Shown: positions 24,601 through 35,505, counted from the stretch's first letter. The stretch: DNA of 64,000 bases from Salinivenus lutea (GCA_002894685.1 NCRC01000008.1:59175-123174); one strand, 5' to 3'. Notes: generated by a model not told the origin, from the letters alone. Made by a program: numbers and translations.

Positions 24601-26010
24601 CTACGGCTGCGTGGCGGCCATGGAGGGCGCGCTGCTGTCGGGCGACGGGGGGCGACGGGCCGAGGAGGTGGTGTCCTCGGGACCGGCGTCGGACCCGAAG
24701 CGCTCGTCGGCGAGGCGCTGCTGGCGCTTCATCACGCGGTTCAGGAGGTCGGTGTCCTGGAGTCGCTGAAGCGCAAGGAGACGGGACCAGGGAAGGGGCC
24801 GGACGCGCGCATCGACCCGCTCGCCCGTGTCGTTGTCGAGCAAGTTTTGGCCGACCGTAATTACCCAGTCGCCGGGCTCGACGCCCCGGATGCCGGCGGT
24901 CTGCTCGCCTTCGGCCAGAATTTCGACTTCGCGGAAGGTGGTGGGCGTCGGGGGCGTGAGGGGCGGTGGATCGTCCTCGTCGAAGGAGTCGGGCGTCTCG
25001 ACCGGAATTTCGGTGCCGAGGGTGGGCGCCACGAACACGCCGCGGGTGTTGGAGGTGGGGTCTTCGTACAGGGCGCTGAGGGGCACGATGGTGGCGCGCT
25101 CGCTTTCGCCGTACGCCACGTCGACCTCTACGAACATTCCGGGGCTGAGCACGCCGCCTTCGTTGGGCACCTCAATCTCGGCCTCCGCGCTGTACGATTC
25201 GTCGTTCAGGAAGGGCGAGATGCGGGTGACCGAGGCGGTGAGCACGGTGTCTCGCTGCGGCACGTTGATCCGGGCCGTTTGTCCCTGCTCAATGCGGCCG
25301 AACATGCGGTCCGTGACCTGGACAATCACCTTGACGACGTCGAGGACGCCCATGGTGTAGATGCGAGTGTCCGGGCCCACGCGCTGCCCTACCTCCACGT
25401 TGCGCTGTCCGACGTACCCGCTGATTGGGGCCCGCACGACCGTTCGGTCGAGCATGGTTTGCTGTTCGTCAAGGGTCGCCTCGGCCTGTTCGACCTGCGC
25501 CTGCGCCTGCTCGTAGGCCGCCTCGGCCTGTTCGACCTGGGCACGGAGCGACTCGAGCTGCTGCTGACTCTCAAAGTCCTGGTCGGCCAGTCGCTGGGTG
25601 CGTTTGAGCTGCGACTGGAGCTCCTTCAGGTTGGCCTTTGCGCTCTGGGCCTCGGCCCGGGCGGTCCGCACCGACGCCTTCGCCTGCCGCACCTGTTGCT
25701 CGTAGGTCACCCGCCGGAGCCGCACGAGCGGCTCGCCCGCCTCCACGTAATCGCCCGTCTGCGCTTCGACCGACACCACGGGCTCGCTCAGCTCCGGATA
25801 GATGGCAATCTGATTCCGGGCCTGGACCGTGCCGCTCATGCGCTCCTGCAGGGGCAGGGTGCCGTCGCGTGCCTGCACGGCCTCGACCGAGGGAGTCGAA
25901 TTCTCCGACTCGGCGTTGCGGCCGGAGGGGCCGCCCTGATCGCTCGAGGACGAGCCGCAGCCGGCGAGCAGGAGGGCAGCACCAGTGAAAAGAGGAAGGA
26001 GCCGAGACAT
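24601..26010 (-). CDS. RND periplasmic adaptor lipoprotein (MFP)
   Basis: A 469-residue adaptor. The ATG at 26010 gives a lipoprotein signal peptide (MSRLLPLFTGAALLLAGC). The order is lipoyl half (YPELSEPVVSVEAQTGDYVE), a long coiled-coil hairpin with repeated QVEQAEA units (the DNA shows a matching imperfect repeat near 25480-25545), the second lipoyl half (VVRAPISGYVGQRNVEVGQR), then the barrel domain. An extra Pro-rich insert (DDPPPLTPPTPTTF) and a 60-residue Ser/Pro-rich tail are unusual. It partners the permease at 21417-24554, 46 bp downstream. Confidence 0.93.
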   Translation of the reverse strand: MSRLLPLFTGAALLLAGCGSSSSDQGGPSGRNAESENSTPSVEAVQARDGTLPLQERMSGTVQARNQIAIYPELSEPVVSVEAQTGDYVEAGEPLVRLRRVTYEQQVRQAKASVRTARAEAQSAKANLKELQSQLKRTQRLADQDFESQQQLESLRAQVEQAEAAYEQAQAQVEQAEATLDEQQTMLDRTVVRAPISGYVGQRNVEVGQRVGPDTRIYTMGVLDVVKVIVQVTDRMFGRIEQGQTARINVPQRDTVLTASVTRISPFLNDESYSAEAEIEVPNEGGVLSPGMFVEVDVAYGESERATIVPLSALYEDPTSNTRGVFVAPTLGTEIPVETPDSFDEDDPPPLTPPTPTTFREVEILAEGEQTAGIRGVEPGDWVITVGQNLLDNDTGERVDARVRPLPWSRLLALQRLQDTDLLNRVMKRQQRLADERFGSDAGPEDTTSSARRPPSPDSSAPSMAATQP

Positions 26011-26323
26011 TAGGACGTCGGGCACAAGTTGAGGAATTGAATGATACGGTACGACCGGCCCCGAGCAGTGTGTCTGCCGATCGCAGGCATGACGACATTG
26101 TTGCGGTCGGAGATACAGAGGCGACTGAATCAGTCGAGTCAGGCACCAGTCATACACATGCATCGACAGGGGTTTCTGCCCCGGAGATCAATGGCATCCG
26201 CAGGGAAACGGGATACACCTCGACGCCGTGAGGGCGCTGTTGTGTGCGCCCGGGGGCTCACGGGCCTGGCCGTTGATGCTCCCCGGACTGCTGACGTCAC
26301 TCCCTTCCACGATCCGCCCCCGC
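26011..26323. other. Intergenic region between efflux operon and yigZ-like gene
   Basis: This 313-bp gap separates divergent genes. It contains a 6-bp-stem hairpin GGGCGC/GCGCCC at 26232-26251 about 75 bp before the plus-strand gene. No gene or clear promoter motif was identified. Confidence 0.4.
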
Positions 26324-26950
26324 ATGTCTGACTCGTACCGCACCCTTCGGGAATCGGCCGTCGCCGAACACACGGTAGAGGGCTCCCGCTTTCTGGCCGA
26401 GGCCGTCCGGGTCACGACCCGCGACGCAGCGGAGGAGCACGTGGCGGCGGTGCGGCGGCGCGAGCACAAGGCCACGCACCACTGCTCGGCCGTTCGGGTG
26501 GGGCCCGAGGGGCAGACGTTTCACTACGACGACGATGGGGAGCCCAGCGGCACCGCCGGGGCACCCCTCCTGCGCCAGATCGACGCGCGGGACCTCACCA
26601 ACACCCTCGTGGTGGTCACGCGCTATTTTGGGGGGACGGAGCTGGGGACCGGCGGGCTCGCCCGCGCCTACGGCACGGCGGCGGCCCGGGCCCTCGACGC
26701 GGCGCCCGCTGAGGAGCGGGTTGTGCGCGTGCCGGTGCGGATCGAGTACGCCTACGACGACACGACGCCGGCCGAACAGGTGCTTCGCCAGTTCGACACG
26801 ACCGAGATCGACAGCCGCTACACCGAGGTGACGAGGCGAACGGTGGGCGTGCCCCGCTCGGAGGTGGACGCGTTCGTGGACGCCTTCACCAATGCGCTGG
26901 GCGGGCGGGGAACGGTGCTGCGGCGGGGCGCCGAAGAGGGGGAGGAATAG
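26324..26950 (+). CDS. YigZ/IMPACT family protein (UPF0029)
   Basis: A 208-residue protein. The N-terminal domain has SRFLAEAVRVTTRDAAEEHV, then KATHHCSAVRVG, DDDGEPSGTAGAPLLRQID and VVVTRYFGGTELGTGGLARA, all hallmarks of the IMPACT/YigZ family. A ferredoxin-like C-terminal domain ends with a beta strand after TVGVPRSEVDAFVDAFTNAL. The ATG at 26324 fits the family start. Bacterial members are implicated in translation-related regulation, but the exact role is not settled. It converges with rnhA. Confidence 0.92.
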   Translation: MSDSYRTLRESAVAEHTVEGSRFLAEAVRVTTRDAAEEHVAAVRRREHKATHHCSAVRVGPEGQTFHYDDDGEPSGTAGAPLLRQIDARDLTNTLVVVTRYFGGTELGTGGLARAYGTAAARALDAAPAEERVVRVPVRIEYAYDDTTPAEQVLRQFDTTEIDSRYTEVTRRTVGVPRSEVDAFVDAFTNALGGRGTVLRRGAEEGEE

Positions 26951-26992
26951 AGGGGACGGACGGGTGCGCCCCCTCCTCGGCCCCGTGCCCGG

Positions 26993-27430
26993 CTATTTGT
27001 ACTGTTCCATGGCGGCCACGGCCAGCTCGTCGGCCATGTTGTTGAGCTCGTTGTCGGCGTGCCCCTTCACCCACACCCAGTCGATCTCGTGTCGCTCGGC
27101 CTGCTTGAGCAGCGCCTTCCAGAGCCCCTTGTTCTTTACGTCGTCGTTGGAGGCCGTCTGCCAGTCGTTCTCCAGCCAACTGTCGAGCCACCCCTGATTG
27201 AAGGCATTCGAGAGGTAGGCGCTGTCGGTGTGGAGCGTGACCCGGGCCGGGGCGTCGAGGGCGCGCAGGGCCTCCAGGGCGGCGGTGAGCTCCATGCGGT
27301 TGTTTGTGGTGTAGGGCTCGCCGCCCGTGAGGCGCTCGGCATCCTCGCCCATAATGAGAATGGCGGCCCAGCCGCCGGGGCCGGGGTTTCCGCTGCAGGC
27401 ACCGTCGGTGTAGATGGTCACGTCCGTCAT
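26993..27430 (-). CDS. rnhA: Ribonuclease HI
   Basis: A 145-residue RNase HI that cleaves RNA in RNA-DNA hybrids. The four acidic catalytic residues are visible: D9 in IYTDGACSGNPG, E47 in NRMELTAALEAL, D69 in LHTDSAYL and D134 in ADELA; the active-site His is in KGHAD. The basic-protrusion region is present (DDVKNKGLWKALLKQ). The ATG at 27430 is chosen over an upstream in-frame codon at 27511, which would overlap the promoter region of the divergent obg. Confidence 0.96.
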   Translation of the reverse strand: MTDVTIYTDGACSGNPGPGGWAAILIMGEDAERLTGGEPYTTNNRMELTAALEALRALDAPARVTLHTDSAYLSNAFNQGWLDSWLENDWQTASNDDVKNKGLWKALLKQAERHEIDWVWVKGHADNELNNMADELAVAAMEQYK

Positions 27431-27432
27431 AG

Positions 27433-28638
<1,206 letters not shown>

Positions 28639-28665
28639 GTTTCTGCGATCCCCGCTTCGTGTAGC

Positions 28666-29829
28666 ATGAGGCTCCCGCTGGACGACCAGAACGACTCCTC
28701 GTCCCTTGACCCCGACCGGGAGCGGCGCGCCCTCGTTGGCTTGTCGCTCGTATCGGGGATCGGGGGACAGCGCCTTCGGAGCCTGCTGGCCCATTTCGAC
28801 GTCCCGAGCGCGGTCTTCCGGGCCTCGCGCTCCGCCCTCACCACCATCGACGGCATTGGGCCCCAGACGGCCGATTCCATTCTTACCTTCGACGACCGGG
28901 CGGCGGTGGAGGCGGAGCTGCGACGGGCCGACGAGCTGAACGCCGAACTCATCTCGCCCTGGGACGACCGGTTCCCGAACCGGCTGCAGGAAATCTACGA
29001 CCCGCCCGCCTTCCTCTGGATGCGCGGCACCCTCCCGGAGCACGAGCAGCCCCTGGTGACCGTCGTGGGGACGCGCCGCTGCACCGACTACGGCCGGGCG
29101 CAGGCCCACCACCTGGCCGGCGAGCTGGTGCGCCGCGGCTTCACAGTGGTGAGCGGACTCGCGTACGGGATCGACGCGGCGGCTCACAAGGGGGCCCTCG
29201 ACGCGGGCGGGCGGACGATCGCGGTGCTGGGCTCGGGCCTCGGGCGCATCTATCCACAGAAGCACACGGGCCTGGCCGAACGCATTGCCGGCAGCGGCGC
29301 GGTGCTGTCTGAATACTGCCTCGACACCGAACCCGACGCGCCCAACTTTCCTGAGCGCAACCGCATCCTGAGCGGCCTCGCCCTGGGCACGCTGGTCGTG
29401 GAAAGCTACGCGGAGGGGGGCTCGCTCATTACGGCCCGCCTCGCCCTGGAGCAAAACCGGGAAGTCTTTGCGGTGCCGGGGCCCGTGACCAAGGACACCA
29501 GCAACGGCACGAATCGACTCGTTCAGCGCGGGCACGCCAAGCTGGTGATGGGGGTGGAGGATGTGCTGGAGGAACTGCCGGAGGTGACCGTCGAGGACCC
29601 GGAGACCGTCGACGCCGACACGGTCCGAGGCATAGCCCCGGACCCGACCGACGACCTCTCGGAGACGGAGCAGGTGCTGTACGAAGCCCTCTCCGACACG
29701 CCCGTCCACATCGACGCGCTCTGTGAGAACACTGGTCTCTCGCCCGCCGTCGCGCAGGCGACGCTCCTTGAGCTCGAGATGGACGGGCTCGTGCGGCAGC
29801 TGGCCGGGAAGCAGTTTCGACGTGCCTGA
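28666..29829 (+). CDS. dprA: DNA-processing protein DprA
   Basis: A 387-residue DprA/Smf. A short SAM/HhH-like N-terminal domain (LVSGIGGQRLRSLLAHF) precedes the Rossmann core with VTVVGTRRCTDYGRAQAHHL, VVSGLAYGIDAAAHKGALDA, IAVLGSGLGRIYPQKH and FPERNRILSGLALGTLVVES. A C-terminal winged helix (about 315-385) follows. DprA binds incoming single-stranded DNA during natural transformation and loads RecA. It is 27 bp from obg. No other competence gene is in the window. Confidence 0.95.
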   Translation: MRLPLDDQNDSSSLDPDRERRALVGLSLVSGIGGQRLRSLLAHFDVPSAVFRASRSALTTIDGIGPQTADSILTFDDRAAVEAELRRADELNAELISPWDDRFPNRLQEIYDPPAFLWMRGTLPEHEQPLVTVVGTRRCTDYGRAQAHHLAGELVRRGFTVVSGLAYGIDAAAHKGALDAGGRTIAVLGSGLGRIYPQKHTGLAERIAGSGAVLSEYCLDTEPDAPNFPERNRILSGLALGTLVVESYAEGGSLITARLALEQNREVFAVPGPVTKDTSNGTNRLVQRGHAKLVMGVEDVLEELPEVTVEDPETVDADTVRGIAPDPTDDLSETEQVLYEALSDTPVHIDALCENTGLSPAVAQATLLELEMDGLVRQLAGKQFRRA

Positions 29830-29926
29830 GGGACCGGTTGGGCGATGTCCCTGAGCGGCCGCGTCCGAGGCCCCCACCACTCGCCTGTGTCGTCCACAGG
29901 CTTCTTTTGCAAACAATCGACGCCCC

Positions 29927-31066
29927 ATGCGTGCCGAAGCCCTCCGCGCCCATTTTCCACACGTCGAGCATCAGACCTACGTGAACCACGCGGCGGTAAG
30001 CCCGGTGAGCCGCCCGGTGCGCGAGGCGGTCGATGCCTACCTGGCCGAGCGCCACGGCGCCGCGCCGGACGCGCCCATCGAAAACTTCGACGCGGTGCTG
30101 CCGATGATGGAGGAAGCAAAAGCGCGGGCCGCTACGGTGCTGGGGGCCACGCCGGCGCAGGTCGAGTTCGTCCCCAATACCTCCACGGCGCTGAATGTGC
30201 TGGCGCAGGGGCTCGATTGGGCCGAGGGGGATCGCATCGCCGTGCCGGACGGGGCCTTTCCGACGAACGTGTATCCCTTCCTCAACCTGGAGCGCAAGGG
30301 GGCGACGGTCGACTTCATCCCGACCGACGAGGGCGCCTACTCGCTCGACGACATCGAGCGCACCCTTCGGCCCGAGACGCGGCTCCTCTCGGTCTCGTGG
30401 GTCCACTTCCTGTCGGGCTTTCGGGTCGACCTGGAGGCGGTCGGCGAGCTGTGCAGGGCCCACGACGTGATCTTCTGTGTCGACGCCATCCAGGGCCTCG
30501 GCGCGCTGACGCTCGATGTGGAGGCGGCCGGGATTGACTTTCTGGCGGCGGGCGGACACAAATGGCTCATGGGCCTGCAGGGCGCCGGGCTCCTGTACTG
30601 CGACGAGGCCCTGCAGGACCAGATTCATCCGCCCACCGGCTGGCTCCACGGGCCCGTCGACTGGGAGCACCTGGACCGGTACGACCTCACGTTCCACGAC
30701 GATGCCCGACGGTTCCGCACCGGCACCCTGAACACCGCCGGCGTCGTCGCGCTGCACGCGGCCCTCGGGCTATACCTCGACCTCGGCCCCGAGGAGTGTG
30801 CGCAGCGGGTGCTCGACCTTTCGGCGACGCTGGCCGACGAGCTGGCGGCCCGCGGCCTGACGCGCTACGGCACCGACGACCCGGCCCACGCCAGCGGCAT
30901 CGTCACCGTGGCGCCCGACGAGCCGGAGGCGCTGTACGAGCACCTGAAAACGCACGACATCACCGCCGCCCTTCGGAACCGGAAGGTTCGCTTCGCTCCG
31001 ACGTACTACAACAACGACGCGGACCTTCGCGCCGTCCTCGACGCCGTCGACGAATTTTCCAGCTGA
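29927..31066 (+). CDS. Class V aminotransferase (cysteine desulfurase-like)
   Basis: A 379-residue PLP enzyme of aminotransferase class V. The N-terminal YVNHAAVSPVSRPVREAV, the PLP-phosphate contact region FVPNTSTALNVLAQGL, FCVDAIQGLGALTLDV and the Schiff-base lysine in AAGGHKWLMG are visible. SufS/IscS-type enzymes carry a catalytic Cys in a C-terminal loop. Here the corresponding region (FRTGTLNTAGVVALHAAL) lacks an obvious one, so it may be an isopenicillin-epimerase-like or other class V enzyme. Only 3 bp separate it from the pseudouridine synthase gene. Confidence 0.85.
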   Translation: MRAEALRAHFPHVEHQTYVNHAAVSPVSRPVREAVDAYLAERHGAAPDAPIENFDAVLPMMEEAKARAATVLGATPAQVEFVPNTSTALNVLAQGLDWAEGDRIAVPDGAFPTNVYPFLNLERKGATVDFIPTDEGAYSLDDIERTLRPETRLLSVSWVHFLSGFRVDLEAVGELCRAHDVIFCVDAIQGLGALTLDVEAAGIDFLAAGGHKWLMGLQGAGLLYCDEALQDQIHPPTGWLHGPVDWEHLDRYDLTFHDDARRFRTGTLNTAGVVALHAALGLYLDLGPEECAQRVLDLSATLADELAARGLTRYGTDDPAHASGIVTVAPDEPEALYEHLKTHDITAALRNRKVRFAPTYYNNDADLRAVLDAVDEFSS

Positions 31067-31069
31067 TCC

Positions 31070-32179
31070 ATGCCCGACGCCCCGGACACATTCGATGCGT
31101 CCACCTACGACGCGGACGTGACGCGTGACGAAAACGTGGTCGAGGTGACGGTGCCGGAGACGGTGGCGGCGGGCCGGCGGCTCGACAAGTACCTCACGCG
31201 CTTCTACCCCGAGGCCTCGCGCACCAAAATTCAGCGCTCCATTAAGAAGGGGCACGTGAAGGTGAACGGGGCGGACGCGAAGAAGTCGCGCACGGTGGAG
31301 CCGGGGGACGAGATTGTGTTTCGGCTCGTGCGCAAGCCGCCGATGCAGGCGGAGCCGGAGCCCATTCCGCTCGACGTCGTGTACGAGGACGACGCCCTGC
31401 TGGTGGTGAACAAGCCGGCGGGCATGGTGGTGCACCCGGCCCCCGGCCACCGCAGCGGCACGCTCGTGCACGCCCTGCTGCACCACGTGGAGGGGCAGTC
31501 CGTCGCCGCGGACGACGCGCCGGGGGCGGCCGACGATTCGGAGGTGGGGCTGTCAATGGTGAACGCCCTCCCGGAGGCCCCAAACCATCCGGTGGTGCGG
31601 CCCGGCATTGTGCATCGGCTGGACAAAGGCACCTCGGGCCTGCTGGTGGTGGCCAAGCGCGACCGAGCCCACCAGCCGCTCGCCGAGCAGTTCAAGGCCC
31701 ACACCGTGGATCGACGCTACCGCGCCCTCGTGTGGGGGCACCTCGATCCGCCGGCCGGCCGCATCGAAGGTGCCATTGGGCGGGATCCGAATCGGCGGCA
31801 GCGCATGGCCGTGGTGCCCGAGGAGCAGGGCAAGTGGGCCGTCACGCACTATGAGACGAACGAGCACTTTGCCCACACGTCCGTCGTGGAGTTCCGACTG
31901 GAGACCGGCCGGACCCACCAGATTCGGGTGCACACCAGCCACCGGCACCATCCGATTCTCGGGGATCCGAAGTACGGGGGAGACACCATTCGCTACGGCC
32001 CGCAGGACGGGGCGCGCCGCGCCCATTTTGATCGGTTGTTCGACCTTCTCCCGCACCCGGCCCTGCACGCGTATCGCCTGGGCTTTACGCATCCGACCAC
32101 GGGGGAGACGCTCCACTTCGAGGCCGAGCCCCCGGCCGACTGGCAGCAGGCCCGGCAGCGCCTTGCGGAGGACGGATGA
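31070..32179 (+). CDS. RluA/RluD family 23S rRNA pseudouridine synthase
   Basis: A 369-residue enzyme that isomerises uridines in rRNA. The S4 RNA-binding domain is at about 27-90 (GRRLDKYLTRFYPEASRTKI). Then come the catalytic domain with NKPAGMVVHPAPGHRSGTLV, the catalytic Asp in HRLDKGTSGLLVVAK, and RTHQIRVHTSHRHHPILGD. An insertion of about 30 acidic residues lies between the conserved blocks. By length and order it is closest to RluD, which modifies helix 69 of 23S rRNA. It follows the aminotransferase gene by 3 bp. Confidence 0.92.
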   Translation: MPDAPDTFDASTYDADVTRDENVVEVTVPETVAAGRRLDKYLTRFYPEASRTKIQRSIKKGHVKVNGADAKKSRTVEPGDEIVFRLVRKPPMQAEPEPIPLDVVYEDDALLVVNKPAGMVVHPAPGHRSGTLVHALLHHVEGQSVAADDAPGAADDSEVGLSMVNALPEAPNHPVVRPGIVHRLDKGTSGLLVVAKRDRAHQPLAEQFKAHTVDRRYRALVWGHLDPPAGRIEGAIGRDPNRRQRMAVVPEEQGKWAVTHYETNEHFAHTSVVEFRLETGRTHQIRVHTSHRHHPILGDPKYGGDTIRYGPQDGARRAHFDRLFDLLPHPALHAYRLGFTHPTTGETLHFEAEPPADWQQARQRLAEDG

Positions 32180-32310
32180 GGGGCGGTCCGAGAAGAAATG
32201 CCCGGGATATGCGCCGGAAGAGGAGGGAGGGGACGAGCAACGACTGAGCGGAACGGGGAGTCCCCCGCGTTTCTTGCGGGTCCCTTCTCGATTCTCCCCC
32301 TCCGGTCTCC

Positions 32311-33519
32311 ATGCTGGTCTCCCTCATCGTTCCGACCTACAACCGAGCGGCCCTGCTCGACGAAACACTGGCAAGCGTTGTTGCCCAGACGTATCCCCAC
32401 TGGGAGTGTATCGTCGTCGATGACGGGTCGACCGACGAGACAGCGTCCGTTGCCGCCCGGTACGCGCCCCGCGTTCGGTACCTCCGGCAGGCGAACGCCG
32501 GCCCGGCCGCCGCCCGCAACCGCGGCGTGTCGGAAGCACAGGGGGACGCCCTCATGTTTCTGGATAGCGACGATCTCCTTCTGCCCGACGCCCTCGACCA
32601 TCTTGTGGGCGCCCTGCAACGACGGTCCGAGGCCGGCATCGCGTACGGCGGATTTCATGTCATGCACGGCGACGGGCGGCCCGGTCATCTGCCCGGGGCC
32701 CCCCTGCTTCCGTCTTTTCAAGGCCCATCCGAGACGGCCGATCGCGGGGAGGCATACGGGCTGGCGGTAGACGACGATCTGCTGCCCGATCTGCTACAGC
32801 ACGACGTGCTGGTCATGGGCGCGACGCTCCTCCGACGCCCGGTCCTTGAGGCCCTCGGGACGTTCGACACCTCGCTCGACTACATGGAGCACTGGGAGTT
32901 TTTTCTGCGGGCGGCCCGGCAGGGCATCCCGTTTGCCGCGACCCGCGTCCCGGTCCTGCGCATCCGCATGCACAATGGGAACCTGAGCCGAGACTTCGAG
33001 GGAATGCTACGGGCCCGTCTTGCGCTCATTGATCAGTACCTCCCTGACAATCACCCCAGGGCCGCCGCCCTTCGTGTGGCCGCCCGGAGCAACGCCCAGG
33101 CGGTGCTCGGTGTGTGCCTGTGTGCGATTGGGGCTGTGGAGCAGGGGCTCCGCCACCTGCGTCACGCGCTGATCTATCAACCGATTGCGACGACGGCCTA
33201 CGACACCATTACGGAAAAAACCTGTCAGGCGGCGCTCGGCGCTTCGCTCCCCGAGCGTCGGCTCGATGCGTTATTGGCCCAGGTCGGAAACGGTCCCCAC
33301 GCCCGCTCACTCAAGCACATCGTCTGGAGCCGATTCTATCGCATCCGGGCGCAGGGGGCCGAACCGACGACTCCATCGGGGCTTGGGGCCGGCGCACTGT
33401 GGGTCCGATCGGCCTGGCATCTTCTCTGTGCGGTGGCCTTGCGCCCCGCCCTCGGACGCCGATACGTCGACCGCGTCCGTGATCGTCTGCGACACTCCCT
33501 TTCCCCATCGCACGTATGA
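32311..33519 (+). CDS. GT2 family glycosyltransferase
   Basis: A 402-residue family 2 glycosyltransferase: LVSLIVPTYNRAALLDETLA, IVVDDGSTDETASVAARYAP, a DxD at FLDSDDLL, and the acceptor-side EHWEFFLRAARQG. A C-terminal helical extension of about 150 residues is typical of surface-polysaccharide enzymes in this group. It opens the plus-strand glycan cluster and overlaps the next gene by 4 bp (ATGA). Donor and acceptor cannot be told from the sequence. Confidence 0.92.
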   Translation: MLVSLIVPTYNRAALLDETLASVVAQTYPHWECIVVDDGSTDETASVAARYAPRVRYLRQANAGPAAARNRGVSEAQGDALMFLDSDDLLLPDALDHLVGALQRRSEAGIAYGGFHVMHGDGRPGHLPGAPLLPSFQGPSETADRGEAYGLAVDDDLLPDLLQHDVLVMGATLLRRPVLEALGTFDTSLDYMEHWEFFLRAARQGIPFAATRVPVLRIRMHNGNLSRDFEGMLRARLALIDQYLPDNHPRAAALRVAARSNAQAVLGVCLCAIGAVEQGLRHLRHALIYQPIATTAYDTITEKTCQAALGASLPERRLDALLAQVGNGPHARSLKHIVWSRFYRIRAQGAEPTTPSGLGAGALWVRSAWHLLCAVALRPALGRRYVDRVRDRLRHSLSPSHV

Positions 33520-34460
33520 TCCGCTCTCTTCTCCGCACCACGGGGCGTCGCCTGCTGGGTCCGAGTGTGTTCGACTCGCTCGTTCAGTTCCGTCGACGTC
33601 CTGTTCGGGGCCCCATCGGGGCATCAGACGAACGGGCCCGGTGGGTCTTTGTCGAGCCACACTACGACGATGTTGCCTTTTCGTGTGGCGGGACGCTGGC
33701 GGCGGTGGTGCAGCGCGGGACGCCGGCGGAGGTCCTCACCGTCTTTACGGCGGACCCAGCCCCGACTGCCCCCCTGTCGCCCCTCGCCCAAGCAGTGCAC
33801 GCCGAGTGGGAAGCGGGCGAACGCCCGTACGAGCAGCGCCGACGGGAGGCGGCCCACATGGGCACTCTCCTGTCCATTGAACAAACTACGCTCGATCTGC
33901 CCGAGGCCTTGTACCGCATGCCCCATCTGACCTCGATCGACGAGGTGATGCGGCCGCAGCACGCGCCGGAGGAGGACCCGTCGTTTGCCGTCGTACGCGA
34001 GGCGCTGGAGGCGGCCCTCGGCCCCGAGGAGGCCCTCACCGTCGTCGTCCCGCTGGGAGTGGGCGGGCACCTCGATCATCTGCTCGTCCACGCCGCCGTT
34101 CGCGCCCTGGCGGCCGATCGCCCGATGTGGAAAGTGTGGTACTACGAGGACTTCCCGTACGCGCTCGACATCCCTGCGCTGAAGGAACGGGTGCAGGCCC
34201 TTGGGGCGTCGTTCCGCCCGGCCACAGTCGACATTGCCGACACCCTCGACGCCCGCGTCCGCTTGTCGGCGGCGTATACCTCCCAGGTGCGCGCCATTTT
34301 CGGAACGCCCGACCATCTCCGATCGGCAATCAGCAGGTATGCCGGGCGTGTGGGCACCCCCAGCCACCCGCGGGAGCGGGTCTGGACGGTGCAGGGACGA
34401 GCCGAGAACGGGAGGCACCCGGGTGATCCAGAGGCGACGAGCCGAGACACCAAACGCTGA
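33516..34460 (+). CDS. PIG-L/LmbE family deacetylase
   Basis: A 314-residue zinc-dependent N-acetyl-sugar deacetylase-like protein. The metal-binding start is EPHYDDVAFSCGGTLAAVV, where relatives usually read P-H-P-D-D. The second metal/catalytic motif is GGHLDHLLVHAAV. The family removes acetyl groups from N-acetylglucosamine-type sugars, and lies here between two GT2 genes, so it probably edits a glycan or sugar lipid. The 4-bp overlap with the upstream GT2 shows translational coupling. Confidence 0.88.
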   Translation: MIRSLLRTTGRRLLGPSVFDSLVQFRRRPVRGPIGASDERARWVFVEPHYDDVAFSCGGTLAAVVQRGTPAEVLTVFTADPAPTAPLSPLAQAVHAEWEAGERPYEQRRREAAHMGTLLSIEQTTLDLPEALYRMPHLTSIDEVMRPQHAPEEDPSFAVVREALEAALGPEEALTVVVPLGVGGHLDHLLVHAAVRALAADRPMWKVWYYEDFPYALDIPALKERVQALGASFRPATVDIADTLDARVRLSAAYTSQVRAIFGTPDHLRSAISRYAGRVGTPSHPRERVWTVQGRAENGRHPGDPEATSRDTKR

Positions 34461-34524
34461 CACGGCCGAGCGCTCCGCCGGTTACCTTTTATTCAACACG
34501 CACATCCTTCCAGCCCCAGTTCCC

Positions 34525-35505
34525 ATGGCGTATTTCCCTTCTGATGCTTCCCCCCGAGTGAGTGTTGGAATGCCCGTCTACAACGGGGCGGACTACCTGG
34601 AAGAAGCGCTCGATTCGATCCAGGCCCAGACGTTTCCGGACTTCGAGTTGATCATCTGCGACAACGGGTCCACCGACGCGACAGAAGCGATCTGTCGCCG
34701 GTACGCCGCGCAAGACGACCGCATCCGCTACGTCCGCAACGAACGCAATCTCGGGGCCGCCAAAAACTACAACCGGACGCTCGAGCTGGCGCGTGCGCCG
34801 TACTTCCGATGGGCCTGCCACGACGACCGACTGGCGCCGCGGGCCCTGGAGGCCTGTGTCGACGTCCTCGATACACACCCCCGCGTGGTGCTCGCCTACC
34901 CCCTCACGCAAATGATTGACGAGGAGGGGCGCGAGATCGAGAATCCCGGCTGGATCCGGCACCTTCACCTCGTCGATCAGTCGGCGTCCGAGCGATTTGC
35001 CCGCTACCTCCAGGCGTACCTCTGGGGCGGAGACGGCGGTCAACTCTTCGGGCTGATGCGCACCGACATGCTCCGCGCCACGATGCAGCACGGCGACTTC
35101 CCCTCTGCCGACCTCATCCTGATCGGGGAGTTCACCCTGTGGGGGGACATCTACGAGGTGCAAGAACCTCTCTTTATTCGCCGCCTCCACGAGAAAAATT
35201 CCATCTACGGAAACGACCAGGAGATCGACAAGATCTGGGAGTGGTTCGACCCGGATCAGAAAGACCGGGTGCAGTGGCTGGAGTGGCGCTGGCTCAAAGA
35301 GCTGGTTCAGGGCATCCGACGGGCCCCTCTTTCCGGCGGCGAGCGGCGGCGCTGCCTCCAGGCCCTCGTCCGCATTTACCTCCGTGCGCACGGACGGAAG
35401 TGTGTGAAGGAGGCCCTCTACGTGGCAAGCGCCCGCCTGGGCGTGACCAGCAAAAATCGAAAACAGAAAGTCGTGGGCCTCAACACAATGTACAAGATCG
35501 TCTAA
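34525..35505 (+). CDS. GT2 family glycosyltransferase
   Basis: A 326-residue GT2 enzyme. Motifs are VSVGMPVYNGADYLEEALDS, LIICDNGSTDATEAICRRYA and RWACHDDRLAPRALEA; H-D-D takes the place of the DxD. A long helical C-terminus follows. I chose the ATG at 34525 because the catalytic domain starts directly after it. It lies between the PIG-L and rfbF-like genes. Confidence 0.92.
   Translation: MAYFPSDASPRVSVGMPVYNGADYLEEALDSIQAQTFPDFELIICDNGSTDATEAICRRYAAQDDRIRYVRNERNLGAAKNYNRTLELARAPYFRWACHDDRLAPRALEACVDVLDTHPRVVLAYPLTQMIDEEGREIENPGWIRHLHLVDQSASERFARYLQAYLWGGDGGQLFGLMRTDMLRATMQHGDFPSADLILIGEFTLWGDIYEVQEPLFIRRLHEKNSIYGNDQEIDKIWEWFDPDQKDRVQWLEWRWLKELVQGIRRAPLSGGERRRCLQALVRIYLRAHGRKCVKEALYVASARLGVTSKNRKQKVVGLNTMYKIV

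Noticed and set aside
25480..25560. Imperfect DNA repeat that might be a tandem-repeat element
   Set aside because: It encodes the QVEQAEA coiled-coil hairpin of the adaptor, so protein structure explains it.
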